NCBI GenBank assembly: GCA_003209065.1
Contig: QCSX01000001.1
Span: forward strand, 1-64,000
Length of the DNA: 64,000 bases
Reading direction: 5' to 3'
Source of the DNA: Prochlorococcus sp. AG-670-N10
GTDB lineage: Bacteria > Cyanobacteriota > Cyanobacteriia > PCC-6307 > Cyanobiaceae
Position 1 is the first letter of the stretch; every line of letters starts with the position of its first letter. Below, in pieces: positions 8,204-16,183 of the stretch. Below the pieces are notes generated by a model, which searched no databases, was not told where the DNA came from, and was given only the letters and a program-made list of their open reading frames with translations. The position numbers were made by a program, and so were the translations under genes.

Positions 8204-8392
8204 TTAACTTTCTTCAGTTTCATAAAGTAAAATACTTTCAATTATTCGCAGATCACTATCTGTTAATTCACAATTTCCTATTTTCCATTCTACAAACTTT
8301 ATACAATCCTCAATTGATGGATTTTCTTTTCTACATTTTCGCCACTCTCTTATCCAATCTGCTAAAGCATAAGTAATTTTTGTTGTGAGCAT
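8204..8392 (-). CDS. Small hypothetical protein (62 aa)
   Basis: ATG start, 62 residues, soluble and charged, with a conspicuous WIREWRKCRKENPS segment and an acidic C-terminus ending EES. It lies only 3 bases downstream of a broken small ORF (8396-8536) on the same strand, so the two were probably one transcription unit. It converges with the GT2 gene. No domain is recognised. Confidence 0.5.
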   Translation of the reverse strand: MLTTKITYALADWIREWRKCRKENPSIEDCIKFVEWKIGNCELTDSDLRIIESILLYETEES

Positions 8393-8395
8393 TTC

Positions 8396-8536
8396 TTACC
8401 AATCTGAATAAATTAAATCTTCTCCAATAGACTCCTCATAAAATTCTCCTTTTTGTAAACCTCTTTCATATTATTCAATAATTTTCTGATAGGAGGATAA
8501 AGAGGGTATTAAATCTCCAACATAGCTAGGTTCCAC
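8396..8536 (-). pseudogene. Small ORF broken by an in-frame stop
   Basis: From GTG at 8536 the minus-strand frame reads 21 codons (ending SSYQKIIE), meets TAA at 8471-8473, then continues in the same frame for 24 more protein-like codons (YERGLQKGEFYEES ... SDW) to TAA at 8396. The two halves join without a frame change and have similar acidic, Tyr-rich composition. This suggests a ~46-residue gene with one nonsense codon. Alternatives are two unrelated fragments, a sequencing error, or chance. Confidence 0.4.
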
Positions 8537-8601
8537 TAATATCTTATAAAGATTATCTTATTAATAACTATATAGAAATCACAGAAATTACTAATTTCAA
8601 A

Positions 8602-8943
8602 TTATTTTCCCATCGCTCTTCTTAACTTTGCAGCTTCATCTAAACCCTCCATTATTGTAAATGTAGAATTCTCAGTTGCTTTTTTTCTCAATTTCGAAAG
8701 TTCTTTATATTCTTCAGATTCAAAAGCTTCAATTGCTGCCCTCATGGAAGGAAATTCACAAATTACAGCTAAATTTGAATCCTCAGTTCTTTCCTTACCT
8801 AAAGGTTCCGTATCTTTTGCAAATACTTCCCCCCCAACATCTTTTAGCCATGGGCCAACTTTATTTACATATTCATCAAATAATTCCTGGTTAATTATTC
8901 TTGCTGTTGATATCCAGTAGCCTTTTGCTCCTTTCTTATCCAT
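8602..8943 (-). CDS. DUF1330 domain protein
   Basis: 113 residues. The sequence follows the DUF1330 pattern: GYWISTARI at the N-terminus, a GxxFA-like turn (VGGEVFAKD), then VICEFPSMRAAIEAFESEEY and KLRKKATENSTFTIMEG. The family adopts a dimeric ferredoxin-like alpha/beta-barrel fold; its biochemical role is not established. It is a cytoplasmic, single-gene unit. Length is slightly above the usual ~95 residues because of an extended lysine/arginine-rich C-terminus. Confidence 0.85.
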   Translation of the reverse strand: MDKKGAKGYWISTARIINQELFDEYVNKVGPWLKDVGGEVFAKDTEPLGKERTEDSNLAVICEFPSMRAAIEAFESEEYKELSKLRKKATENSTFTIMEGLDEAAKLRRAMGK

Positions 8944-9111
8944 AAAAAAAATGATCTTTAAACTAAATCTAAATATAATTTACAGGTAAGTATCGATCTT
9001 TATGAAATTTTTATTAATGTAATATGTTTTTTTGAAATTAATAATTGAATATAAAAACAAAAAGTTCTAACTTTTAAAAAGAACTCTATTTATTAATTAT
9101 CTATATCTATT

Positions 9112-9207
9112 ATGGATTTCATCAAGAAGAACAAGATACTTGCTGTTATGGCTATTATAGCGATTTTATCATTTGTTCTAGAAAAAACAGGGATTTTTTA
9201 CCCTTAA
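9112..9207 (+). CDS. Single-helix membrane peptide (31 aa)
   Basis: ATG start, 31 residues: a basic N-terminus (MDFIKKNK) followed by one hydrophobic helix (ILAVMAIIAILSFVLE) and a short tail ending in Pro. By the positive-inside rule the N-terminus faces the cytoplasm. Picocyanobacteria encode many such peptides, some of them photosystem or NDH subunits, but this one matches none that I recognise. Confidence 0.5.
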   Translation: MDFIKKNKILAVMAIIAILSFVLEKTGIFYP

Positions 9208-9246
9208 AAGTTTTTAAACAAAAATTTCTAGATAACAAAATTCAAA

Positions 9247-9336
9247 TTAATGAAATAAATAAACTACAAGAATTGCTAAAACAATGAGTATTGGAGATAA
9301 TGCTGTAAAAATTAGAGTCTTTAAATTAAGTTCCAT
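9247..9336 (-). CDS. Single-helix membrane peptide (29 aa)
   Basis: ATG to TAA on the minus strand, 29 residues, almost entirely one hydrophobic helix (LIFTALSPILIVLAILVVY) after MELNLKT. It is convergent with the 31-residue peptide gene, with 39 bases between their stops. It does not match PetN, PetL, PsbI or other small photosynthetic subunits that I know. Possibly an unannotated small membrane subunit. Confidence 0.5.
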   Translation of the reverse strand: MELNLKTLIFTALSPILIVLAILVVYLFH

Positions 9337-9601
9337 TACACTAAAGTAAATATACAAATTAAGTAAACATTAATTTTATGTTTTGGCAATAAGTAAATTT
9401 TATATTGTCGACACATATAAACATCAAGGGCAATAGGAAAAAATAATTATATGAAGAAGTTTTTTATTTTATTTGGTTTAGAGAAAATGAAGATAAAATT
9501 TTAGATCAATCATATAGAGATTTATCACATCTAGGAAGAAAGTTATCAAGAAATTTTAATTATTTATATCAAGCTTCTCTTAAAATTTTTAGTTTAAATA
9601 T

Positions 9602-10369
9602 TTAATAGAAATTTCTCTTATTATATATTCTTTTTTGTCTTATCTCTCTTGCTGCTAATATTTGTTCTTTTCTTCTAATTCGATGGTCACTTATTGGATT
9701 TTTATCATTATATGCATACAATACTTCCTTAATAAACTCTTGTCGCTTACCTGCCATTTCTAGCATTGGTAACATAATTGCCAAATCCCATGCTACAGAG
9801 TAGTATTCCTGCTTCTTGTTAAGTAAATCTTGAGGATTAAGAGCTAACCACAAATCATGTCTAAATGTTCTCAAATGCGACCCGTACCAAAAGTACTTTC
9901 TAAATAAATTAAATTCCCTAATTAATCGAGGATATTTCTTCCCTTGAACTCCTTTGGACGATATATGACTACCGTAAGTAATTAAGCAATTTGTTTTAAT
10001 ATACTTTTCTTTAAGAATATTAAAGACATCGTCACTATATAAATAGTCATCGCCATCAATTATCAAATCTACTGTTTTTGTAGGTTCTTTTATCTTCTTA
10101 TTAAGTAAATTACATATGTTATTCAACGCTCCAATTCTTCTTGGATTCCTTAAAATTTTTAAATTTTTATTTTCTTTACATATCGATGATGCAATTTCAT
10201 AAGAAGAATCACCAGAGCAATCATCAACCACTTGCACCTGAAACCTTTTATATGATTGATTTATAATAGAGTTAAGACATTTTTCTATATATTTTTCTGC
10301 ATTAAATAATGGCACTACAATATTAAATAAAAGTTTATTTTCTTCAACAGGATCTTGCTCTTTTTTCAA
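9602..10369 (-). CDS. Glycosyltransferase family 2
   Basis: 255 residues from a TTG start at 10369; no upstream ATG exists and the GT-A fold begins immediately (NIVVPLFNAEKYIEKCL). Seen: the Asp pair in QVVDDCSGDSS (nucleotide binding) and the metal-binding motif IIDGDDYLYSDD. No membrane helices. The C-terminus is basic (RRKEQILAAREIRQKR), suggesting membrane-surface or acceptor binding. It is divergent from the fucosyltransferase-like gene 100 bases away, and the pair probably serves a surface polysaccharide. Donor and acceptor sugars are unknown. Confidence 0.82.
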   Translation of the reverse strand: MKKEQDPVEENKLLFNIVVPLFNAEKYIEKCLNSIINQSYKRFQVQVVDDCSGDSSYEIASSICKENKNLKILRNPRRIGALNNICNLLNKKIKEPTKTVDLIIDGDDYLYSDDVFNILKEKYIKTNCLITYGSHISSKGVQGKKYPRLIREFNLFRKYFWYGSHLRTFRHDLWLALNPQDLLNKKQEYYSVAWDLAIMLPMLEMAGKRQEFIKEVLYAYNDKNPISDHRIRRKEQILAAREIRQKRIYNKRNFY

Positions 10370-10468
10370 ATTATTTATTATTATATTAGTTATTTTATAT
10401 TAGTTTGGATATGAAAAAGTAAAAAATTAAGTTTTTTACATTAAGAACCTAAAGCCATTATTATTAAA

Positions 10469-11302
10469 ATGATTTTTTCAAGAATGGTGGGTGGATTAGG
10501 AAATCAACTATTCCAAACCGCTGCATGTTTAAAGTATAGAAAACAAGGAGAAAAAGTTATTATTTCTTTTTTAGGAGATATTCATATTCCAAAGAGAATT
10601 AATTGTTTAAATTCTATTTTTGAAAGACCTTCCTGGCTATATTATGATAATTCACGGAATTTAAATATAGTAAAAAAAATAGTCGCAAGAACATCGGCCT
10701 CTCTAAGATTTGGCAGTTATTTACCATTTATAAGTATAAATGATAGAAATTTCAGTTCAAAAGATTTTAATTATTCAAAAAAAAAATTATTGTTTTTAGA
10801 TGGATATTTCAATCAAAAGTGGACTTATACCACTTTAAAAGATGCTTTTAGCCAATTGGAATTAATCCCAATTGAACTAAATAAAGAATATCTTAAAATT
10901 TGCAATAATGATGTAGTCATTCATTTAAGAGGTAGTGATTTCCTTCAAATATCAGATTTAAATATATGTAATTTAGAATACTATAAAAATTCAATTAGGT
11001 ATGCGATCTCAAAGGGACATACTTCCTTCAAATTAATTTCTGAGGATCAAAAATACGGGAAAGAAATTCTAAAAGAGATAAAAAAATGTTTTGTTGATTT
11101 AAAAATAGCAATTTTAAATTCAGGTACAATTAAAAATGATTTTAATCTCATAAGATCTTCAAAATTAGCGATCCTAAGTAATAGTACTTTTTCATGGTGG
11201 GCATCTTTTCTATCAAGTTCAAAAAAAGAGTTTATAGTGCCAGAAAATTTCTCATTAAATCAAAAACGAGTAATCCTTCCAAATGAAACTATAATTAATT
11301 AA
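10469..11302 (+). CDS. Alpha-1,2-fucosyltransferase family (GT11) protein
   Basis: 277 residues with the GT11 hallmarks: N-terminal GGLGNQLFQ (8-16), a motif I region VVIHLRGSDF (His152, Arg154) and the C-terminal NSTFSWWASFL. Canonical motif I is HxRRGD; here the second Arg is Gly155 and the Gly is Ser156, so the GDP-fucose site may be altered. Family members add fucose in alpha-1,2 linkage to surface glycans. It is divergent from a GT2 gene. Low-complexity Lys stretches and very AT-rich codons match the neighbourhood. Confidence 0.82.
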   Translation: MIFSRMVGGLGNQLFQTAACLKYRKQGEKVIISFLGDIHIPKRINCLNSIFERPSWLYYDNSRNLNIVKKIVARTSASLRFGSYLPFISINDRNFSSKDFNYSKKKLLFLDGYFNQKWTYTTLKDAFSQLELIPIELNKEYLKICNNDVVIHLRGSDFLQISDLNICNLEYYKNSIRYAISKGHTSFKLISEDQKYGKEILKEIKKCFVDLKIAILNSGTIKNDFNLIRSSKLAILSNSTFSWWASFLSSSKKEFIVPENFSLNQKRVILPNETIIN

Positions 11303-11403
11303 ATTTTAAATATTGATATTTAAATTGAAAACATTGTGAAATTACATTATTTTTTCAATTGATATATTATTTTTCTAACTATAGAAAAGGATAAATTTTA
11401 AAG

Positions 11404-12276
11404 ATGTATTTTTTTTTCAACTCAATAAAAATAATATATGAAAAATTCCTAATTATAAGACCTAAATATTTGTCAATAATTCTACTAATGCCTTTACTTT
11501 ATTTATTTGGTTGGCTTCTAGCAAATCCCTTATTGTTAATTGGTGTAGGAAAAGAAAAAATATCCTTAATAGGAACCATCTTTACATTCTTATTATTTAT
11601 TTTGTCAATGCCCAAATGGTTTGAAATCCGTTGGGGATTAAATGATACTTGGATACTACTAGGTATAAACAAAATTGATAAAAGTGATGAAAGATATATA
11701 TATTTTCTAAAAGGTTTATTATATGCAATTATTTTATTATCACTTATATTAATCCCAATTATTAGTAATAACTGGGGGCATTGGGTAGGTAGATCATCAC
11801 CTGAAATATTATTAAATTCATTCCTTTTAATAATTGGTATTGGCTTTGCAGAAGAACTAATATTTAGAGGTTGGCTTTTAGAGGAATTAAAAAATCAATA
11901 TGGATTTAAAAAGGCATGTATTTTTCAATCATTAGTTTTTAGTATTGTTCATATAGGATTTAATATCCCTTTTTGGCAAATGATTAGTATTCTTTTCGGA
12001 CTATTTTTGCTTGGTATTTTATTATCATTATTAAGATTAAAAGATAATGGTTCCTTATGGGGATGTGCTGGACTCCATGGAGGTCTTGTAGGAATATGGT
12101 TCCTCTTTAATAATGGTTTAGTAGAAATCTCAATAGATGCACCTATTTGGTTAGTAGGACCTGGGAACATAAATACCAACCCTCTAGGTGGTTTATATGG
12201 TATTTCATTATTAATAATTTCCTGCATTTTTTACTTTTTAAAATTTAAGAGTCAGATATTCAAATTTATAAAGTAA
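11404..12276 (+). CDS. CPBP family intramembrane metalloprotease
   Basis: 290 residues and about 7-8 membrane helices. The CPBP/Rce1-like motifs are present in order: EExxxR in AEELIFRGWLLEEL (Glu150, Glu151, Arg155), FxxxH in FSIVHIGFN (His183), and the final His in GLHGGLVG (His225). Family members are membrane glutamate/metal-type proteases or scaffolds. Some act in prenyl-protein processing and others in bacteriocin immunity; the substrate here cannot be inferred. It is a thylakoid or plasma membrane protein, co-directional with the GT11 gene but 100 bases apart. Confidence 0.9.
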   Translation: MYFFFNSIKIIYEKFLIIRPKYLSIILLMPLLYLFGWLLANPLLLIGVGKEKISLIGTIFTFLLFILSMPKWFEIRWGLNDTWILLGINKIDKSDERYIYFLKGLLYAIILLSLILIPIISNNWGHWVGRSSPEILLNSFLLIIGIGFAEELIFRGWLLEELKNQYGFKKACIFQSLVFSIVHIGFNIPFWQMISILFGLFLLGILLSLLRLKDNGSLWGCAGLHGGLVGIWFLFNNGLVEISIDAPIWLVGPGNINTNPLGGLYGISLLIISCIFYFLKFKSQIFKFIK

Positions 12277-12295
12277 ATAGAAATCGTTTTTAAAT

Positions 12296-12571
12296 TTATA
12301 TTAATTTCGCTAAAGTCAACAATGAGTTGAGACTTTCTAATCTTTTTTGAGCTTGAATTATCATTCTTTTGGAATCTGGAACACAATCAGCCTGTAATGA
12401 TAATGCATAAGAATATTCTTCATTAGTGATAGCTATGCATTTTTCAATCTTTGATTTTGAATCTGAATCAATCATATTAAGACTATCTATTAATTTTGTA
12501 CCCACAATTTGCAAAAGGAGTTGATTAAAAGCTTGTTCAGATAAATTATTATTCAAATTTGTTTTTTTCAA
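12296..12571 (-). CDS. Hypothetical protein (91 aa)
   Basis: 91 residues from a TTG start at 12571 (no ATG in frame near the 5' end). It is soluble and helix-rich, with polar N-terminus NLNNNLSEQAFNQLLLQIVG and two cysteines in the middle (EKCIAIT, QADCVPDS). The arrangement looks like a small helical bundle. It converges with the CPBP protease gene, with 19 bases between stops and no hairpin terminator. I do not recognise the family. Confidence 0.5.
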   Translation of the reverse strand: MKKTNLNNNLSEQAFNQLLLQIVGTKLIDSLNMIDSDSKSKIEKCIAITNEEYSYALSLQADCVPDSKRMIIQAQKRLESLNSLLTLAKLI

Positions 12572-12746
12572 ATGCTAAGCATTGTCCAAACAAATTGCTA
12601 TTGAAAATTAATAAATTAACTTATATATTCCTATAAAAAATCCTTTAATTTTATAGAGATATTAATTTTTCTTTTAAATAGATATAAATACTGATGTCTT
12701 TTTATAAAAAAGTTGTCAAATTTAAATAAAGTTTAAATATAAAATT

Positions 12747-12914
12747 ATGAACTTAGAGGCAGGCTTTCAATTCATTATTTTTTTATTTTTGTTTGGATCT
12801 ACTAATTATTTGATGATGCTAAAAAGATATGAAAATGACCTTAAGAAAAAAAATATTATACAAAAGAATAGAATTGCAGAGTTATATCCTAAAGGGACTT
12901 TTATAAGCGTATAA
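12747..12914 (+). CDS. Small membrane-anchored protein (55 aa)
   Basis: ATG start, 55 residues: one N-terminal hydrophobic helix (FQFIIFLFLFGSTNYLMML) followed by a strongly basic cytoplasmic tail (KRYENDLKKKNIIQKNR) and LYPKGTF near the end. The layout is like that of many conserved picocyanobacterial single-pass peptides. No function is known. Confidence 0.55.
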   Translation: MNLEAGFQFIIFLFLFGSTNYLMMLKRYENDLKKKNIIQKNRIAELYPKGTFISV

Positions 12915-13049
12915 ATAAAATATATTCATATTTTAGTTTTTAAAATTTAGTAACTGATTTTGGAAAACCTTTTAAAATTAAAAAAATTCTTTTTTTGGGA
13001 AATAAATTTATTTTTCTAAATTTAAAATTATTTTTAAAGCAAAATTTAT

Positions 13050-13298
13050 TTACCATTTAGGATTAGTTTTTTGCCATCCTTCATTTATTAATTTTTTCCA
13101 AAATAATCTTGCATCTTGGATCTTCATTTCTTTTCTTGTTTTCATTAAAGGTGGATTTTCACCATGACTACCCATGACAATACCTTCTTCAATAAGCATA
13201 AATTCGATCAAATCCTCTTTATTCTCGTTTTTTTTATAAAAACGAATTACTCCAACAGAGTTAGAATCAATTAACCAAAAATCATATTCTTTTTTCAT
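13050..13298 (-). CDS. DUF1651 family protein
   Basis: 82 residues matching the DUF1651 pattern seen in Prochlorococcus and marine Synechococcus: N-terminal FWLIDSNSVGVIRFYK, a central loop with PPLMKTRKEMKIQDARLFWKK, and C-terminal GWQKTNPKW. The family is restricted to marine picocyanobacteria, is often present in several copies per genome, and has no known function. Soluble; single-gene unit on the minus strand. Confidence 0.8.
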   Translation of the reverse strand: MKKEYDFWLIDSNSVGVIRFYKKNENKEDLIEFMLIEEGIVMGSHGENPPLMKTRKEMKIQDARLFWKKLINEGWQKTNPKW

Positions 13299-13406
13299 TT
13301 ATTTGGACGTTTAATGAAAAGAAATCAAATCAAAGATATCAATAAAATAATCCAATTGGGACATTGAAAGTTAGAAAATATTTTCATCAAAATTAATTTA
13401 AATAAT

Positions 13407-13823
13407 TTAATATTTTCTCTGTCGATTCTTCTTTAATTCTCCCCGTTTTTTTTTGGAGTCAAGCCTTCTATTTTGAGAGGCTTTGGATGGTTTCGTTGCT
13501 TTTCTAACTTTGGATGAATTTTTTAATGAATTTCTAATTACTGAGCTAATTCTTATAATAGCTATTTGTCTATTAAGTAATTGATTCCTTTCTTCCTGGA
13601 CGGCTAAACAAATACAGTTATTGACTAATTTAGTTTTCAATTTTTTCGTTAAAACTTTCTTTTGATAATCATTTAAGACTTTTGATTCTTCGATATTAAA
13701 AATAATTTCTACTCTGGTATTAGTTTTATTTACTTTTTGACCTCCCGGGCCAGATGATCTAGAAAAACGCCATTTTAATTCTCTTGAAGGAATTACTAAT
13801 CTGGAAGTAATAATTAAATCCAT
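13407..13823 (-). CDS. arfB: Alternative ribosome-rescue factor / aminoacyl-tRNA hydrolase ArfB
   Basis: 138 residues with the release-factor catalytic GGQ motif in SSGPGGQKVNKT (27-29) and a long basic C-terminal tail (RRLDSKKKRGELKKNRQR) that, in the ArfB/YaeJ family, enters the empty mRNA channel. It lacks the codon-recognition domain of RF1/RF2. The protein hydrolyses peptidyl-tRNA on stalled ribosomes, complementing trans-translation. Length and domain order are normal. It is transcribed alone on the minus strand. Confidence 0.92.
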   Translation of the reverse strand: MDLIITSRLVIPSRELKWRFSRSSGPGGQKVNKTNTRVEIIFNIEESKVLNDYQKKVLTKKLKTKLVNNCICLAVQEERNQLLNRQIAIIRISSVIRNSLKNSSKVRKATKPSKASQNRRLDSKKKRGELKKNRQRKY

Positions 13824-13894
13824 TTGTATTTCTTAAATATCCTCAGCTCATTTCCGAATATACTTGTACATTACATTACCAATTAAAAATAGAT

Positions 13895-13947
13895 CGGTAA
13901 ATACTGGCCGGTTTAGTTAGGTAAACCGAAATTCGGTGTATTTGCCG
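13895..13947. promoter_or_regulatory. Nested inverted repeat upstream of a coiled-coil gene
   Basis: Outer arms CGGTAAATAC (13895-13904) and GTATTTGCCG (13938-13947) pair with one G-T wobble. An inner stem CGGTTTA (909-915 of 13.9 kb) pairs with TAAACCG (922-928) around a 6-base loop. A further TCGGTTTA follows near 13969. The element is 81 bases before the start of the 79-residue gene and 72 bases beyond the divergent arfB start. It could be an operator, a cruciform or a 5' UTR structure; none is established. Confidence 0.5.
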
Positions 13948-14027
13948 TATAATTTTCTTCGGTTTATATCCTTACAAGATTCTAATATTTGTAAGATATT
14001 TGATTTGTACTTAATTCAAAGGTCACT

Positions 14028-14267
14028 ATGTATTCAATGTTTGATCTTCTTTTTGAAACTCCTTCATATCGTCCAGTATATGTTATTTCTGATACCGAGA
14101 TGAAAGAACTCAAGAAAAACCATCATCAAGAAGAACTTGATGAAATCACAACCCAAAGAAAAAGACTTGAAGATGCTTTTAAATCACAATTAAAACATCT
14201 TGAAGAAAGGGAAAAAGAAGTCAAGAATGAGCTTAAATTACTTTCCGGAACTAAAGGAAAAGCATAG
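14028..14267 (+). CDS. Small coiled-coil protein (79 aa)
   Basis: ATG start; a short N-terminal patch (MYSMFDLLFETPSYRPVYVI) precedes a long charged heptad-like helix from about residue 23 to 72 (MKELKKNHHQEELDEI, LEEREKEVKNELKLL). A parallel coiled-coil dimer is likely. A strong terminator follows directly and an unusual nested inverted repeat lies upstream, so the gene is a self-contained, probably regulated unit. The family is unknown to me. The PSYRP-type N-terminus looks like a conserved docking peptide (inference). Confidence 0.65.
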   Translation: MYSMFDLLFETPSYRPVYVISDTEMKELKKNHHQEELDEITTQRKRLEDAFKSQLKHLEEREKEVKNELKLLSGTKGKA

Positions 14268-14291
14268 TTTTTTTTCAAAAAAATTATTACT

Positions 14292-14321
14292 AAAAAGACG
14301 GTTACTTTTAACCGTCTTTTT
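14292..14321 (+). terminator. Intrinsic terminator
   Basis: A 13-bp perfect stem (AAAAAGACGGTTA / TAACCGTCTTTTT) with a CTTT loop and a T-run. It closes the coiled-coil gene 24 bases upstream. Confidence 0.9.
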
Positions 14322-14383
14322 TCATAATTAATTTATAAATTTTTTTAACCACGAATTCATAAAATCTTTTCCATAATAAAGTT

Positions 14384-14488
14384 ATGAAAGATAAGCAAGA
14401 AAAAATTAGAATGTTTTTACCTTTTAGTTGGGTAGTTTGCGCAGTCATATCTTTTGCTTACATAAATTCTCATTTAATTAACACTTAG
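14384..14488 (+). CDS. Single-helix membrane peptide (34 aa)
   Basis: ATG start, 34 residues: a basic leader (MKDKQEKIR) then one helix (MFLPFSWVVCAVISFAYI) and a short polar end. It is 4 bases upstream of the next gene, also a membrane protein, so the two are probably co-translated. No family is recognised. Confidence 0.55.
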   Translation: MKDKQEKIRMFLPFSWVVCAVISFAYINSHLINT

Positions 14489-14492
14489 TTAA

Positions 14493-14837
14493 ATGGATAA
14501 ATTATCAAAAGAACAAGTATTAGCTTCTTCAAGCGGATGGGTCGCATCCCTACTTAATTTCTTACCAGGAGTTGGAACTGGTTATTTATATCAGAGAAGA
14601 TGGTTACCATATTTCATTACTACTGGAGTAGTAACTGCATGGTTTGTTATAGGAATAATTTTGCAAGGTGATAAAGAACCAAGTCAAACAGAGCAATTAA
14701 TAGGTATATCAGGCTTATTTCTTATATCAACAATAACAGTAGTAGAAGCTAACTTGGCTTTTAAGAAAGCTGTAAAAATAACTTCTATTAAAAAAGAAGA
14801 AGAAAAGACTCCGATTAAAAAAGGATGGTTTAGATAG
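14493..14837 (+). CDS. Conserved membrane protein (114 aa)
   Basis: 114 residues. An N-terminal SSGWVASLLNFLPGVGTGYLY segment resembles the start of TM2-type proteins. It is followed by a YQRRW turn, two clear membrane helices (about 38-58 and 70-88) and a basic tail. It forms a unit with the 34-residue peptide 4 bases upstream. The family occurs in cyanobacteria as a small inner or thylakoid membrane protein of unknown role. Confidence 0.7.
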   Translation: MDKLSKEQVLASSSGWVASLLNFLPGVGTGYLYQRRWLPYFITTGVVTAWFVIGIILQGDKEPSQTEQLIGISGLFLISTITVVEANLAFKKAVKITSIKKEEEKTPIKKGWFR

Positions 14838-14843
14838 ATTCTA

Positions 14844-15143
14844 CTAACTGTAGAAGAATAAAATTTCTTTTTCTTTGAGGCCTTCCCAACCAGAATCAAT
14901 TAATAATTGATCTAAAGTTTCCTTATCAAAATGCTTAGAACCTGTTTTAACACATCTATTTCTCATTGACTTTTTGACTCCGCTTCTTTCTCTTTTATTT
15001 TCTTCGCTCATAATCCTGTTGTAAAGCTCAAGCATTTTTGAGGGGATTGGAGTACCATCTAGGTCAATACCATTTTCAATTGCTTCATCAACTGCTTGCA
15101 TCCCTATTTTTTTCATAAAGTTTGATTTATTAATAGAAAACAT
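14844..15143 (-). CDS. Hypothetical protein (99 aa)
   Basis: 99 residues, ATG start, soluble and basic in the middle (ENKRERSGVKKSMRNRC), with an N-terminal helix (DEAIENGIDLDGTPIPSKM) and a C-terminal DQLLIDSGWEGLKEKEI. Two cysteines lie around residues 64-68. It converges with the membrane protein 6 bases away. I do not recognise a domain, though the regular codon use suggests a real gene. Confidence 0.6.
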   Translation of the reverse strand: MFSINKSNFMKKIGMQAVDEAIENGIDLDGTPIPSKMLELYNRIMSEENKRERSGVKKSMRNRCVKTGSKHFDKETLDQLLIDSGWEGLKEKEILFFYS

Positions 15144-15187
15144 CCTATAAGAAAAGATATTAATTTCTAAGGGTTTGAATAATTAAT

Positions 15188-15637
15188 TTACTGATTTTGA
15201 ATTTCCTTTAACACTCTTATTGCCTCTTTTATATGTTCTGGGCCATTCAACAAATCTCTAAAGATATGTTTAACAAACCCATTTCTATCAATAACATAGG
15301 TAACTCTTCCATCCAATAAGCCGAGTACTTTTGGTACTTTGAAAGCCTTTCTTAGTGAATCATTTTTATCACATAGCAAAGGATATTGTAATTTATTTTT
15401 GTTGGCAAATGCCAAGTGGCTTGAAGAACTACCATTACTTACCCCCCAAACTTGAGCACCAAGGACTTTAAAAAGGTCATACTTGTCTCTAAATCCGCAA
15501 ACCTCTATAGTGCATCCCGGGGTGTCGTCCTTTGGATAGAAAAACAAAACTAAAGGAGTTTTTAATCCATTATTTGACCTTTTAGTGCCATTCTGATCTA
15601 GTAAAGAAAATTGTGGTACTTTATCTCCTATCTGCAA
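15188..15637 (-). CDS. bcp: Peroxiredoxin, Bcp/PrxQ type
   Basis: 149 residues of thioredoxin fold. The peroxidatic motif YPKDDTPGCTIEVCGFRD holds Cys42, with the PrxQ-type resolving Cys47 five residues later. It reduces H2O2 and organic peroxides with thioredoxin as donor, important in Prochlorococcus, which lacks catalase. The start is TTG at 15637: an in-frame TAA lies four codons upstream and no ATG precedes the conserved QIGDKVPQF block. Monocistronic on the minus strand. Confidence 0.93.
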   Translation of the reverse strand: MQIGDKVPQFSLLDQNGTKRSNNGLKTPLVLFFYPKDDTPGCTIEVCGFRDKYDLFKVLGAQVWGVSNGSSSSHLAFANKNKLQYPLLCDKNDSLRKAFKVPKVLGLLDGRVTYVIDRNGFVKHIFRDLLNGPEHIKEAIRVLKEIQNQ

Positions 15638-15763
15638 AATAGTTTATATAAAACTCTATCTTAGAAGCAATAATTATTTTTCTGTGACCAAAAACAACAA
15701 AGTTTTGGATAAATTTTTCAAACATTGTTCTAAAAGATACTAAAAGATTCCTCTAATTTACTA

Positions 15764-15925
15764 ATGTTGTTGAATATATCTAATCTTATGGAATTTGCCA
15801 TATATAGTTTTTTATTTCTCATTCTTTTTTTGGGAATACTTTTTAATTTAAAAAATACTAACAATAAGAGAGTAAATGAAATAAAAGAAAAATTAAAAAA
15901 TTATAATTGGAATAAAAAAATTTAA
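15764..15925 (+). CDS. Small membrane protein (53 aa)
   Basis: ATG start (a second in-frame ATG is at 15788). One N-terminal membrane helix (FAIYSFLFLILFLGILF) is followed by a basic tail rich in Lys and Asn (NNKRVNEIKEKLKNYNW). Single-pass, tail probably cytoplasmic. Convergent with the next minus-strand gene. Function unknown. Confidence 0.5.
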   Translation: MLLNISNLMEFAIYSFLFLILFLGILFNLKNTNNKRVNEIKEKLKNYNWNKKI

Positions 15926-15943
15926 GATCTCTAAAAATAATAT

Positions 15944-16183
15944 TTAGAATTTTATATTTTCATTTGGGGTAAATACAGAACAGTAATTACTTACAATATT
16001 TTTTAAGTCAATTTCGGAAGAATTCATAGATTTTAATTTTAGTTTTTCTATAGCTTGTTTAGCGTCAATCTCTCCAAGACGGTATCTAGCACAAGTATCC
16101 AATACTTTAAACATTTTTGTAGTAACTCCATTTGATGGAGGTATAAAGGCAAATAAGAAAAAAACTGATAATAAGATTTTCAT
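15944..16183 (-). CDS. Small secreted hypothetical protein (79 aa)
   Basis: 79 residues. The N-terminus MKILLSVFFLFAFIPPSNG looks like a Sec signal peptide, leaving about 60 mature residues with two cysteines (DTCARY, NYCSVF) that could form one disulphide. The mature part carries a helical RLGEIDAKQAIEKLKLK segment. Likely periplasmic or lumenal. No known family. A tail-to-tail arrangement with the 53-residue membrane gene is seen. Confidence 0.6.
   Translation of the reverse strand: MKILLSVFFLFAFIPPSNGVTTKMFKVLDTCARYRLGEIDAKQAIEKLKLKSMNSSEIDLKNIVSNYCSVFTPNENIKF

Noticed and set aside
9442..9603. Open frame of about 50 codons between two peptide genes and the GT2 gene
   Set aside because: Protein-like stretch (YRDLSHLGRKLSRNF) but no ATG, GTG or TTG start; a possible relic, too weak to list.
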